In this document: positions 30,766-41,800 of the stretch, piece by piece | Numbering within the stretch: position 1 is the first letter of the stretch | Layout: the number at the start of each line of letters is the position of its first letter | Source of the DNA: a virus | Length of the DNA stretch: 64,000 nt | IMG/VR virus record: IMGVR_UViG_3300030103_002259 | Location: 1 to 64,000 of that record | Reading direction: 5' to 3' (one strand) | Made by a program: the position numbers and the translations under genes | Notes under the pieces: generated by a model | What the model saw: only the letters and a program-made list of their open reading frames with translations | What the model was told of the DNA's origin: nothing | Databases searched by the model: none

Positions 30766-33700
30766 CTATATAAAATCTAATTCTACCCCATTGGCAAGTA
30801 AATATTCTATTAATTCTTCTGATAACTCATATTCACCATTTTCTTCAAACTGGTCCATGTAACCACCCTCTTGCATAAACCTACCATACTTAGCTGTGTT
30901 CATACCAGTACTATCTTCTTGACCCATTTGATCAAAGTTCTGTAAACCAAGTTGCTTACCTCCAATATCAACCTTATCACCTTTATAAGTTTTAACTGTA
31001 TTAGCATATAAGTTTTCTGGTCTAGTCATCTCATCATTATAATCAGCATAATCATTCTTTCTATTAGACCTAGACTTAAGTCCAGCAATACCTCGTATAC
31101 CAGCTATAGACACATTAGCTAATGCTTCACCATCTGTTACTTTAGTTCTTCTTTTTAATTTGTTTTCAAACATAACCTGTTTACCCTTCTTTTTATTTTT
31201 ATCATTATACTGATAATTATAAAAATCATTTTGGATAGGATCTACAGCTTGATTAGGATCTACAGTAATATTATTAGGTTGTGGATCAGGCATATCTGGT
31301 GTATTATTATTCATAAATGCTCCCATACTACCCATCATGCCTTGATTAGGATCTAGGTTAGTAATTTCTGCATCAAGATTAACTTCCATATTAGGTTGAG
31401 GTGCATTGACACCCATGTTACTAGTAAAACCTCCACTTTGCATAGGATTTCTTTTAGCTCTTCTATCAGCTCTGTCTGACTGTCTCTCACCCCTTCTAAT
31501 TTTTCTTCGCACACTTCCTTTTAAGTCACCATACTTATCTTTAAAACTTCTTTCTGGAATATCAAAATTAATTAACTTTTGAGTAGCTTGATTTCTAGAA
31601 TCTATTTGATTTTCTAGCTCACTAGAATCATCAGATCCAGTAGTATAATAATCAATATACTTTTTAGGCATACCCCTTCTATTAGTTTTAAGAACCTCTC
31701 TTCTCAATGGAGTAAGTTCATTCATAGGACCTGTATAATCAGTTTTAGTTTTTATATAAGGCATTCTACCAAACATCCTATTAGCTGGAAATAACATATC
31801 ACGTAAAGCACCTCTTCTACCACTAAATGTACCATAAGGAACCGTTTGTCTATTATAGTTTATAGTAGCTTTTCTAATAGGGTAACCTTCCCAAGGATCA
31901 ACAGCATTTTTTTCAGCTGCTCCAGCATCCATAAATGCCTTTGCTACCTTGTATGCAGCACCACCTCTTTGTGCCATTGGCACATCTTCCATTTCACCAC
32001 CCTCTTGTTTTATTTTACCTAAAGAAAAATGTGGGGCAACCCAGTCATAAGTAGTTTTAGGCTCTTTTAAACCAAGTCCAAAATTAGACTCAAGCATGCC
32101 TGTTCTAGTAATAGAAGGTAAATCCTTTGGTACTTGATCTGCTGACATACTACCTGGTTTATATTCTAATACTGGATAACCAAAGTCTTGACCAGTTAAA
32201 TTCTGCATATTCTCTAAGTTAGTCATATAATAATCTCTTCTTAATTTAGAAGTATCACCAATAATCTTAGCTTCTGCCTTAGCTATTTCTGCATCATTTA
32301 AACCTTGAAACTTTAAATCATAAATAGCATCATACATCTTTTTACCCCAATACCCATCAGTTAAAAAGTCTTCACCTTGAAGTCTATTATAACCAGTAAA
32401 GATGGGACTTTCAAATATACCATAACGTTCAGGATTCTGCAACATTCTAGCAAAATGACCATCTTGCATTAATTTAGAATCAAGGGTAAGATTATCTGAC
32501 CCTGTACCAAGTGATCCTATAGGTAGTTTACTTATATCAGCCATTTGTAGTTTTGAAGCTTCTGCTAAAGCAGCAGGACTTCTATAGTTATGAGCATATA
32601 ATGAAGGCACAACATTTTTACTTGGTATACCTAAAGATTCAAAACCCATCATACCTTGAGAAGACATACCAGTAGGGTTTTCCATCAGCATTTGAAATCT
32701 CTTTACAGCTTGTTCAGGAGTAAGCTCATTGAAAAAAGATAGATTTGAGTCTGCTCCAAAATCTGTACCATATTGAGCATCTGCCATAGCCCTAACATTT
32801 TCTAAGCTGAGAGGAGCATTAGCATAATCTAAATCAGCAGCAGCACTTTGTAACGGCCCACGACCTTGTGATATAGCTCTTAATATACCTTCCTTAGATT
32901 GCATACCAGGATAAATTACTTGAAGATCTTCATCTAATACATGACTAGTTTTTGCAGAATTTAATTTTTTCTTTAATACATTATCATTTGCAGTAGTCAT
33001 AAAATTTTTATCTCTAATCAAACCTCTAATTTGCTGCAATCTTTTTAATTCATCTTTAGGAATTTTATTAAAACTTTTAACAGGTTGTAAATCTTTATAA
33101 ACTTTTAAAGCATTTTTTATAATCTTACCTCTCTGAGCTCTAGGCATTTCAGAATTTTCTTCTTGAACTAAACCATCTGCCATTTCCATAACTTTAGGGT
33201 CACCTAATTTATTAGCATTATTATAAATCCCTTCACCCAATGCTTTTGTAGAAAGATTTTTTAAACTTTTTGTAAAATCAGACTTTCTTTTACTAATCTC
33301 ATTTGTTAAAGTATCCTGTCTATTACCAGTACCTATAGTTTCTGAATCACCACCTTCTTGTTTTTTAAGCAATGACTTGACAAATTTTCCTTTTGTCATA
33401 CCACCATATGACATCATACTTAAATCATCCCAACTAATATTATCTGGACTAATATATTCAGATAATGTTGGAAATCTTATATCCATTATAGGACTTTGCA
33501 TACCATCCATATACTGATCAAAGGACATTTCTGGCTGCGGCTCTTCAGCTTGGCCACCTTCTTGTAATCTATTGTTAAAATAAGTTCTATTACTATATCT
33601 TCTTTTACCTCGACCTTTATTGCCAAATGCATTAGCAAAGAAGTTATTTACCGCACTATTACGAGCACGTTGTCTTTTCATGAGAGGAGCTCTTTGTGAT

Positions 33701-34425
33701 TCTGTAGGTGTAGATTCTGTGGGTGTAGGTATAGATGCAGGTGGTTGTTCAGATATAGGAGGCGACAATGGTGGTGGTGAAATACTTGGACCACTAGTAC
33801 CAGGGCCTATATTTGCACTTGCACCACTTTGATAAGCACCTCTATTACTTAACATACTTTGTCTTAACTTCTGCTGTAACATCTCATTCTCATCACTAGA
33901 TGGTTCAAAAGATAAATTAGGATCAAATTTAATTGAACCAACTCCACCACCTTGTTGCATAGATAACTCAGAAGTTTCATCTTGTGCCATCATTTCTTCT
34001 TGATCACCCTCAGAGTAACCATCTTCTTGATAAGGTTGTTCTGACTGAGTTAAGTCTGTCATTTCTTCTGGTATGCTAGCAGACTGTGGAGCAGTTTGAT
34101 CTTGACTTTGATCTGATACTTTCTTAGCCATCTTTTCAAAGTACTGTGGATCAAATAAACCAGCCTCAATCATTTTACTTATTACCTCTGACATCAAAGC
34201 ACCTGCCATTTTTTTCTCCATACCTGATGTTAAAAGATTTGCATAAACTTCTTCAGGTTTTATATTTGCACGAAGCTGTGCAAATACATTTCTAGCATAA
34301 GTATCTCTTATAGCACGTTCTGTAATACCGCCTCCCATTTGAAATTTAGACAAAAACTTTTTTGTCTTATTTATATAAGCACCTTTATTATCTGGTGACT
34401 TATAAATCTTTACTCTTTTTTTCAT
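30766..34425 (-). CDS. Modular cargo protein with repeated Q-x-G-G tags (1219 aa)
   Basis: It begins MKKRVKIYKSPDNKG, like its neighbours. Tags are spread along it: FQMGGG near 28-33, MQQGGG near 155, MPRAQRG at 427-433 followed by a basic helix (KIIKNALKVYK), PMAQRGG at 816-822 followed by AAYKVAKAFM, and FMQEGG just before the acidic C-terminal module (about 31 residues, ending ANGVELDFI). The block between the two central tags (about 434-812) holds a globular domain that appears related to one in the next upstream giant (shared G-S-L-x-T, P-x-F-x-G-Y and PHF landmarks). Basic RRxxR runs fill the 820-1010 region. No known enzyme motif is recognised. A candidate promoter lies just upstream of its start. 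Confidence 0.68.
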   Translation of the reverse strand: MKKRVKIYKSPDNKGAYINKTKKFLSKFQMGGGITERAIRDTYARNVFAQLRANIKPEEVYANLLTSGMEKKMAGALMSEVISKMIEAGLFDPQYFEKMAKKVSDQSQDQTAPQSASIPEEMTDLTQSEQPYQEDGYSEGDQEEMMAQDETSELSMQQGGGVGSIKFDPNLSFEPSSDENEMLQQKLRQSMLSNRGAYQSGASANIGPGTSGPSISPPPLSPPISEQPPASIPTPTESTPTESQRAPLMKRQRARNSAVNNFFANAFGNKGRGKRRYSNRTYFNNRLQEGGQAEEPQPEMSFDQYMDGMQSPIMDIRFPTLSEYISPDNISWDDLSMMSYGGMTKGKFVKSLLKKQEGGDSETIGTGNRQDTLTNEISKRKSDFTKSLKNLSTKALGEGIYNNANKLGDPKVMEMADGLVQEENSEMPRAQRGKIIKNALKVYKDLQPVKSFNKIPKDELKRLQQIRGLIRDKNFMTTANDNVLKKKLNSAKTSHVLDEDLQVIYPGMQSKEGILRAISQGRGPLQSAAADLDYANAPLSLENVRAMADAQYGTDFGADSNLSFFNELTPEQAVKRFQMLMENPTGMSSQGMMGFESLGIPSKNVVPSLYAHNYRSPAALAEASKLQMADISKLPIGSLGTGSDNLTLDSKLMQDGHFARMLQNPERYGIFESPIFTGYNRLQGEDFLTDGYWGKKMYDAIYDLKFQGLNDAEIAKAEAKIIGDTSKLRRDYYMTNLENMQNLTGQDFGYPVLEYKPGSMSADQVPKDLPSITRTGMLESNFGLGLKEPKTTYDWVAPHFSLGKIKQEGGEMEDVPMAQRGGAAYKVAKAFMDAGAAEKNAVDPWEGYPIRKATINYNRQTVPYGTFSGRRGALRDMLFPANRMFGRMPYIKTKTDYTGPMNELTPLRREVLKTNRRGMPKKYIDYYTTGSDDSSELENQIDSRNQATQKLINFDIPERSFKDKYGDLKGSVRRKIRRGERQSDRADRRAKRNPMQSGGFTSNMGVNAPQPNMEVNLDAEITNLDPNQGMMGSMGAFMNNNTPDMPDPQPNNITVDPNQAVDPIQNDFYNYQYNDKNKKKGKQVMFENKLKRRTKVTDGEALANVSIAGIRGIAGLKSRSNRKNDYADYNDEMTRPENLYANTVKTYKGDKVDIGGKQLGLQNFDQMGQEDSTGMNTAKYGRFMQEGGYMDQFEENGEYELSEELIEYLLANGVELDFI

Positions 34426-34430
34426 AGGTA

Positions 34431-34472
34431 ATAATATATATTAATATACTAAAATTTAAATTAATGTTTAAA
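34431..34472 (-). promoter_or_regulatory. Candidate late promoter upstream of the 1219-aa gene
   Basis: Read on the minus strand, TTTA (34472-34469) is followed after exactly 20 bases by TATATTAA (34448-34441), with a second TATATTAT at 34438-34431. The start codon lies at 34425. The spacing equals that at three other sites in this window, and the layout resembles the Bacteroidota TTTG / TAnnTTTG promoter. AT-rich DNA makes chance matches possible. Confidence 0.3.
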
Positions 34473-34482
34473 CTATAAAAGT

Positions 34483-37400
34483 TTACATATCCTCAACAAT
34501 ATACCCTTGTTTAACTAAGTTATCTATTTCTTTTTGAGTTAATTCTGTTTCTACAGAACCTCCCTTTTGAAACTCAGGTATACCACCATATTCAAGAATA
34601 CCTTTCTTTCTTAAAAATTGTTTAAACCTACCATCCATTTTTTTTCTTTTGCCAAACAAACCTTGACCTTTTCTAATAGAATTATTATATCTTCTTTTAC
34701 CTCCTAAACCTTGACCACTACCAGACAAAGCTCCTTTAGAAAATTGAAGACCTCTTCTTATAGGTTTATACGGGATTCTAGATGGGTTTGGATTTATATC
34801 TGATGGCATTACACTTTCACCTTCTGTATCCCAGATTTCAGTTACTGTAAAGTCTTCAGGATCTATATCTTCTCTTGGCTCTGGTGTATAATCAAATGTT
34901 CCTGGTTTTATTTTATCAAGAGGTACTATTTCAATTTCTGGTTCAGGCTCTGGTTCTGGTTCTGGTTCTGGTTCAGGAATTACCTCTTCAGGTATTTCTT
35001 CTACTATAAGTTCTTCTTCTGGTTCTTCTATAAATTCATCAAAATCATCAAAGAAAAGATTGTGACAACCCCCTTCAGCCTTACACATATACTTTTTATT
35101 TATATCCCATTTACCAGGAACAACTGCAGGACTAAAGTTTCCTTGATAATAAGGGTTAGGTCTATACTTTACACACTCTACACCGTTCCAAACTTCACCT
35201 GGACCACAATCTTTAACATTACCACCTTTACTTAATAATGGCCTCTTCTTACCTTCAGGGAATCTAAAATCTGTTTTCATTACACCAAAGTGAGGTAGTA
35301 TAATTGAATTCTCTCGCATCATAAAGTCATATGGATTAGTAATGTATGATGAAACGGGATCCTGAGAATTCAATGTTTGAACAATAGGTAACCTATCTCT
35401 TTCAGGAATGCCTTGTTTATCATACATGTCATTCAATTGTTTTTGAAGATATTGAGACCTAATATCTAATTGATCACTGCTTCTTATACCTAAAGAGTTA
35501 TCCATTAATAAACTAGCTAAGTCACCCATTGAGTTAGCTGGGTAATAACCTAAAAACATAGGGTAAGGAAGTACATTTGGTAATTTACCTGGTATTGTAG
35601 GATCTGTACCTTTAGTAGCTCTAAATATTCTACCCAGCTGCATAGCATAAGAATCGTCAGATGTATCTAAAGAACCTGTGACAATAGTATTTGGCTTTGC
35701 ACCATAAAAACCTCGATTAAGTCTTTGTTGAAAAGCGTTAAACAATTCTCTATCATTACCGTATCTATTTCTAAATAATGAACCGACTGCTTGTTTTATT
35801 TGAAGATTCCTATGGAAATCTGTCATATCATTAAATCTACTTAATGGTTGTTCACCAGGTAACAGAGTTGAAGAATCTAATGCAGAACTAGGCGTCTGGT
35901 TTAAGCTACCACCATCAAGAGTACCTAATGTTTCCATCTGTCTTATAGCTTCATCACCACCAATAGTCATCGCTGGTACATATTCAGGTTTTGTAAGATT
36001 TCTACTAGTAGTATGTTGTATTGCTTGATCCAAAATGTCTATAAGCTCTTCTTTAGATTTTTCTTGTATTAGCCTTCTTGCTTTATTTATTCTCTCTTGA
36101 CTAGGTTCTAAATAACCCTCACTATTAGGAACCATGAGTCCTTTGTTAAAATGTGAGTTTGTTAATAAACCTGCTACCTCATTTTTAGTAATATTTGAGT
36201 TCATCAAAACCTTCCGTAATTTTTTACGGTTAGCATTCATTTGTATATCTTGAAATCTTTTTATTTCTGGATTTGTAAAAGTTCCTGATACATTAGTTGG
36301 TACACCAGTATAACCATAACCTATCATCAGGTCAGTAAGAGCCTTATACTTATCAAAAGTTCTCTGATCCATCATAGGTGAAACAATAGTATTTGGTAAT
36401 AGTCTAGGAAGTTCTTCTTTAAATTTAGACAATGTTTTTATAATCCTTCCTGCTTGACCTTTAGGTAATGTTTTTATTTTTCCATTATGAGTTCTTGCAT
36501 ATCTATTATTTTCATCTTCCATACCAGGTATTAAAGTTCCTGAATATGATTTACCTTTAAAGTTCCAAGATACATTACCACCCTTTTGAAAATCTTCAGG
36601 CTGCTCTAATTCAGGTTGCATTCTATAATTAGTAGTAAGCTCTTCTCCTGGTTCTAGATCTCTATTAGCAAAAACATATCTTTCATTTCCAATTTTTTTA
36701 CTAAACATTGTTGGGGAATCTTCATTATGATTATGCATCCTACCCAATTTAGATGCGGGTTGGTCATCTCTATGAGCTAAACCAATCATATCACCTTTTT
36801 TAAAACTTCTAGTAGTAAACATACCATCACCAGCACCTTTTATTTTAGATTTAGATTGAGCTATCCCGCCATCTTTTACCATTGGTATTTCAAGCACTCT
36901 ATTACCTGGAAATTCATAGTTCATATCTGGCATCATCATCTTGCTATTACCTAAATTATCTATACCCATAACTGGAAAATCAACATCTTCCATGGTTATA
37001 TTATTTGAGTCAATAATATTAAAAGGATTATTTATATCAGGACTACCTGACTTATAACCTTCTGTAGAATAAATACCACCTTTTTTAAAATTTTTTATTG
37101 TCTGTTTAGCAGTATTCTTAAAATCTTTTATATTTTTTTCAGCGTCATTATAAAGCTCTGCACCTTTAGTAAAAATCCCTTCCATAACTGGCATTGCTAT
37201 ATCATCAAACGATAATGGTAACATAGCTGATTCTAATGCAACACCACCAAAAGCTGGATTATTAAAATTACCACTCATATAATTTTTAGCACCTTCATTT
37301 AAACCCGTAGCTGAGTTGACTGTAAACGGTTTAAATTTAAAATTTCTAAGAGCTTTTGGATTCAGTAATTTATCAGCAGATCTAACACTCTTTTTCAAAC

Positions 37401-38838
37401 CATCTGCTAAAAACTTTTTACCACCAAGCGCTCTACCAAAAGTTAAATTCAGTGCAGGTGCTAAAAAATCTGATGCGCCAATATCTGCATCAGGTGTATT
37501 ATAAGAATAGGCTGCAATATTACCCAAACCTTTAAGACCATCTGCAAACAATTGCGCAGCTCTAATTTGACCCAAGTAGGGTGTAATATAAGAAGCCCCA
37601 TCCAAACCTTGCATCATCATATTACCTTCCCAAATACCAGCGGCAGGATCCTCCTCTTGCATACGGTCAGTATTACCGTATTTAGATAAATGACCAAGTG
37701 CATCAACAGGGTGTAAAAACTTAGTAAGCGTAGAAGCTCTTCTATAAGGATTTTTAATATTCCAAGATGCATTATTTCTAGCTGACTCTTCATCACTTAT
37801 ACCTCTTATATGATGACCTCTATCAAACCACTGACCATCTGGACCCAGAGTCATGCCAGCATCCAGCATTTTTTGAGCCTCAATTAATTCTAAATCTGCA
37901 TCATAACCACCTTCTACATCTTTAAGAATTGCAATCTTTTGAGCTTTAGAGAGACTACTATCATTAGCAATTTTTCTTTGAAAATCAATAAGTTTCATAC
38001 CCCTATCTTTAAGATCACCACTTGAACTTTGTAAGTTAGCAGCTTCTTCTTCAAGATCTAATGTTCTTTCACGATAAGGGGCAAAAGTATCTGATGTAGC
38101 AACATTTCTCTCATAATCAGATAAATTACTATCAAATTCAGACTGAGCTTCCTTAGCTCTTTTATCTTCTTCTTTAGCAGCATCTGTATAAATATCTGTA
38201 ATATCATTAGTCAGACCAGAACCAGTATAATATTTAAGGATTTCATCTTGGGTTTCATCTGTGTAATCACCAAAATATTTTTCTAATGATTTAGCATCCT
38301 TACCCATTCCTTGTTTGAGTAACTTATCAATTATTTCTTCTTTAGTTTTACCTTCCTGTAATTCTTTAAGAATTGTTGTTTTATTTCCTAATTCATAATT
38401 AGCTTTATGTAGATCAAAAATATTTTGAAAAGATTTAGAAAGAAGATTCTTTTTACTAATACCCATATTCTCAAACTCTTTAGCTGTAGCACCTCTATTA
38501 TAAATAGCTTCTGCAATAGAATTTGGATCATATGCCTGGAAACCTGAAACCTGCTCACTACCGTCATCACCTTTAGTATAATTTGGAGAAAGAAAAACAC
38601 CAAGCACAGGAAAGCCATCTTCCCCTGGACGGTTTATATATTCAGAAAAACCATCCATAGTTGGTTGTACATCAGAGTCTAAAGAACTTGAGTATTCATT
38701 ATATAGGCGTTCTATAAATTTATTATCTAAACCTATAGCATCAGTATAAGTTTTACCTTCACCATCTTGATAAGGTTTGACCTCAAACCTACCTCCATTC
38801 TGCATTCTAGGTAATGCTGTTATTCTATACTTTTTCAT
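34483..38838 (-). CDS. Modular cargo protein with SET methyltransferase-like domain (1451 aa)
   Basis: Start MKKYRITALPRMQNGG overlaps the upstream stop by 4 bases and carries the tag at 9-16. Residues about 660-740 look like a SET domain: GAGDGMFTTRSFKKGDMIG, then NHNEDSP (703-708) in the place of the NHS-x-PN motif, then a GEELTTNY end with catalytic-position Tyr 738. It is bounded by a GG site before and FQKGG after. A small strand-rich segment then runs to LPKGQAG (791-797) plus a basic helix. The following block shares landmarks with the 1219-aa protein. Near 1288-1301 is an Glu-Pro repeat. The end is FQKGG plus the acidic module ending GYIVEDM. SET enzymes methylate lysines on proteins; the substrate here is unknown. 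The N-terminal 550 residues are helical and unassigned. Confidence 0.72.
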   Translation of the reverse strand: MKKYRITALPRMQNGGRFEVKPYQDGEGKTYTDAIGLDNKFIERLYNEYSSSLDSDVQPTMDGFSEYINRPGEDGFPVLGVFLSPNYTKGDDGSEQVSGFQAYDPNSIAEAIYNRGATAKEFENMGISKKNLLSKSFQNIFDLHKANYELGNKTTILKELQEGKTKEEIIDKLLKQGMGKDAKSLEKYFGDYTDETQDEILKYYTGSGLTNDITDIYTDAAKEEDKRAKEAQSEFDSNLSDYERNVATSDTFAPYRERTLDLEEEAANLQSSSGDLKDRGMKLIDFQRKIANDSSLSKAQKIAILKDVEGGYDADLELIEAQKMLDAGMTLGPDGQWFDRGHHIRGISDEESARNNASWNIKNPYRRASTLTKFLHPVDALGHLSKYGNTDRMQEEDPAAGIWEGNMMMQGLDGASYITPYLGQIRAAQLFADGLKGLGNIAAYSYNTPDADIGASDFLAPALNLTFGRALGGKKFLADGLKKSVRSADKLLNPKALRNFKFKPFTVNSATGLNEGAKNYMSGNFNNPAFGGVALESAMLPLSFDDIAMPVMEGIFTKGAELYNDAEKNIKDFKNTAKQTIKNFKKGGIYSTEGYKSGSPDINNPFNIIDSNNITMEDVDFPVMGIDNLGNSKMMMPDMNYEFPGNRVLEIPMVKDGGIAQSKSKIKGAGDGMFTTRSFKKGDMIGLAHRDDQPASKLGRMHNHNEDSPTMFSKKIGNERYVFANRDLEPGEELTTNYRMQPELEQPEDFQKGGNVSWNFKGKSYSGTLIPGMEDENNRYARTHNGKIKTLPKGQAGRIIKTLSKFKEELPRLLPNTIVSPMMDQRTFDKYKALTDLMIGYGYTGVPTNVSGTFTNPEIKRFQDIQMNANRKKLRKVLMNSNITKNEVAGLLTNSHFNKGLMVPNSEGYLEPSQERINKARRLIQEKSKEELIDILDQAIQHTTSRNLTKPEYVPAMTIGGDEAIRQMETLGTLDGGSLNQTPSSALDSSTLLPGEQPLSRFNDMTDFHRNLQIKQAVGSLFRNRYGNDRELFNAFQQRLNRGFYGAKPNTIVTGSLDTSDDSYAMQLGRIFRATKGTDPTIPGKLPNVLPYPMFLGYYPANSMGDLASLLMDNSLGIRSSDQLDIRSQYLQKQLNDMYDKQGIPERDRLPIVQTLNSQDPVSSYITNPYDFMMRENSIILPHFGVMKTDFRFPEGKKRPLLSKGGNVKDCGPGEVWNGVECVKYRPNPYYQGNFSPAVVPGKWDINKKYMCKAEGGCHNLFFDDFDEFIEEPEEELIVEEIPEEVIPEPEPEPEPEPEPEIEIVPLDKIKPGTFDYTPEPREDIDPEDFTVTEIWDTEGESVMPSDINPNPSRIPYKPIRRGLQFSKGALSGSGQGLGGKRRYNNSIRKGQGLFGKRKKMDGRFKQFLRKKGILEYGGIPEFQKGGSVETELTQKEIDNLVKQGYIVEDM
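34936..34977 (-). repeat. Glu-Pro codon repeat (hexanucleotide tandem)
   Basis: A near-perfect tandem of a six-base unit encodes alternating Glu-Pro about residues 1288-1301 of the SET-containing giant protein, inside a wider acidic Pro-rich linker. Such EP tracts form stiff extended spacers. The unit repeat could vary in copy number by slippage. Confidence 0.7.
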
Positions 38839-41800
38839 ATTTCCTCTATTGTATAACCTTGTTTTCTTAATTCTTCTACCATATCTTCTGTAACCTCATC
38901 TCCTAATTCTAATACACCACCCTTTTGAAAACCTAAAAGATCACCTCCAGTATTATCTCCATCATTAAATAATTGATCAGCTAAAAAACCCCTAGTTCCC
39001 CATTTAAAAGTATTTTCAAGAAGTGGTTGTAATCCCGCACCTTTTAAACCCGCCTCTAAATTATCTTTGTCTAGCTTTTTATAATTATTACTAAACCATT
39101 TTTTTCTATATACATTAAGATCTTCTAACGGAACTTTATCTAATAGACCACGATCAATTTTATCAAAAGGAGCTACACCATAATTTTCAACACCACCTAC
39201 ATGATGAGACCAATCATATTTAGATTTATTTGGTAGGTCAGTTTCTACAGCAAATATACCTCTGTAATTATTATTAGGCTCATCACCCTTACCAAAAAAA
39301 GGAGTATCTACTGTAACACCACTTTTCATTAATATTGGAGCAGGAGCTTTAGCGCCTTTTTGTTTTATTAAATCTTGTAATCCTTTTTTATTTCCAATTT
39401 TTCTATAGAAATGACTTCCTGGAGTAAGTTCATTTTTAGTAAATGCAGTTAAGGGAGCACTTATTGGATTTTTTATAGCACGACCTATATTCTTTAGTAT
39501 AGACCCACCTCTTTGTAATTTAGGTTTATCATTATCATTCATTAAACCAGGTAATGCAAATGGTATTGCTAAACCAGGTAAATATCTAAGAGCTTGATAT
39601 TTTTTTTCTTTTGGTACTCCTTTTTTAAAAAATGAATTTAACGGAACTCCTGTACCTTCCATTTCAAGCATGCCATCTAAAGTTGAATTTGATGGGTTAC
39701 GTAATTCACCAAGAGCCCACTCACTTATCCTCTTATCTCTTTCAGCTATATCTAAAGTTTTACCTGTATTAGGATCTACTTTAAAAGCTTCTTTTACAGT
39801 TTTATCATTTGTCCACTCATCATATATTCGTTTTCTAACAACCATTAACTCTGAGTGTAATTCATTAGGAGACCCAATCCAATCTTTATCAGGCATTACT
39901 TCTTTAAAGAACCTACCTATATTAGTATTTTCATTTGGATAAAAGTATCCTTTACCAGAATCAAATTCTGCTAACACATTACCAAACCCTCTATTTAGCA
40001 TACCTAATCCTTGAGAAGTATGAGCAGCTTCATGTAAAGCTATATCAGTTATTTCACTACTTGGATATCTATATAAACCTATACCTGGATTTGTAACTGA
40101 TAGATTTAAGCTTGATTTATTAACACCAGCTGTATCATTTTGTAAATAGTTTTTAATTAAAAACTTTTTTTCTGGGTCAGTAAATTTACTTGATAAAATA
40201 TCTGTAATACCTTGTGGACGTAGTATATTACGTGTTTTAACCAAAGGGTTTTCTAAATTTAAACCTGGTGTGTTGCCACTATATATAAGAGTATTATCTA
40301 AAGTAAGTCCATCACCTAAACCTAAACGACCCAATCCTTCAAAGTCACCACTACCATCACCTCTAAATTCTTGAGCAAAATATTTATCTTGTCTATTCTG
40401 AGGTCCAGAGAACTCAAATATATCTAATATTTTATCTGATATATCTTCTCTTAATATTTTACCAAATTTAGGATCTACTTCATAAAACCATTTATCATTA
40501 AAATTAACACCTTCTTGTATTGCTAAAGATGCTTCTAAATCTGCAGCTTTTTTTTGGGAAGGTGTCAAAGGTAAAACCTCACCAAAACTTCTTTCTCCTT
40601 TTGTAATATCTTGAATGGCACGTGTAAGACCTTTCTTAGTGTTATCTATCTTATTACTAATAACCTTGCTTGTTAACTTTTTTATACTAGGCTGCACCTC
40701 TTTTACAAGCTTTGCATTTTTTGAGATTTTGTTAATAGCCTTAGATAAAGACGCACCTCTTTGAGCTTTAGGCAACCCTCCATCTTTTAGTTTTTTCCTT
40801 TTATTTCTTTTATCTTCAAATGCAAAAGGTAACCCTAAAGTTAAAGGCAGTAAAGATTTATATATATTAGAATTAGACATATCAAACATTCCATCATTTC
40901 CTATTGCTGATTTAACTCTATTACCAGGTCTATTGTTTATCATAGTTACATTACCAAAGTCATTATACAAAAGAGGATCTCCATCAAAAACATTATTTAA
41001 CTTAATATTATCAATATCATTTTCTATCATGTACTTCATGATTTTATCAGTTGTTGTTCCTTCTGGAAACTGAGAACGTAAATCTTTTACAACATCATTA
41101 AGTTCTTTAGCAGTAGAATAGTCTTGTTCACCTAAACGAGGATCAATATCACTAAGATTTAATGAGTCCCAAACTTGATAATTTACATCTAAATCTGCAG
41201 ATTTTGATGACATTGGATAGTAAAGTTCATTTACATTTCCCACCAACTTTCCATTTAATGTAGCATATTGTCGTGCTACTTCTCTATCTGTAGATGTAAA
41301 AAGTGGTTGATGAAGATCTTCAAGATTCTTCATAGATCCTCTATATGTAGAACCAGCCCCTTGAGGAAATGCTTTTTTAAAGTTCTTACTCTGCTGTTGT
41401 ACAAATTGCTCAGGAGTACCTTTAAATAGACTACCATCTGCATTTTTCATCCAAGTATCATTTTGTTTTGTATTATATTCAATAGCACGATACTCTTCAA
41501 TTAATGGTTTATTATTAGGTATGTTCTTGTTCCACTTACCCCAATCTATTTGTGATTTAAAATTTTTAACAGGTAGTTTTTTTGCAGCTTTGGCTAATGC
41601 AGCACCAAGTTGAGCTTTAGGTAAATCTTCTACTATGTAACCACCGTCTACATACTTTTGTATTTCTTCATCATCTAATTCAAGTTCTATTGGACCACCC
41701 CTCTGTCTAATTAAATCTAAGTTAGGTTCTGCTGCTTTCCACCATTTTTCTCCAAATGGTATACTAAAAGGTAAGTCAACAAAATGCTCTCTTGCACCCA

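Noticed and set aside
38388-38618. Minus-strand frame of 76 codons with a hydrophobic product inside the 1451-aa gene
   Set aside because: It overlaps a well-supported gene in another frame. The hydrophobic character arises from AT-rich codons shifted by one base.
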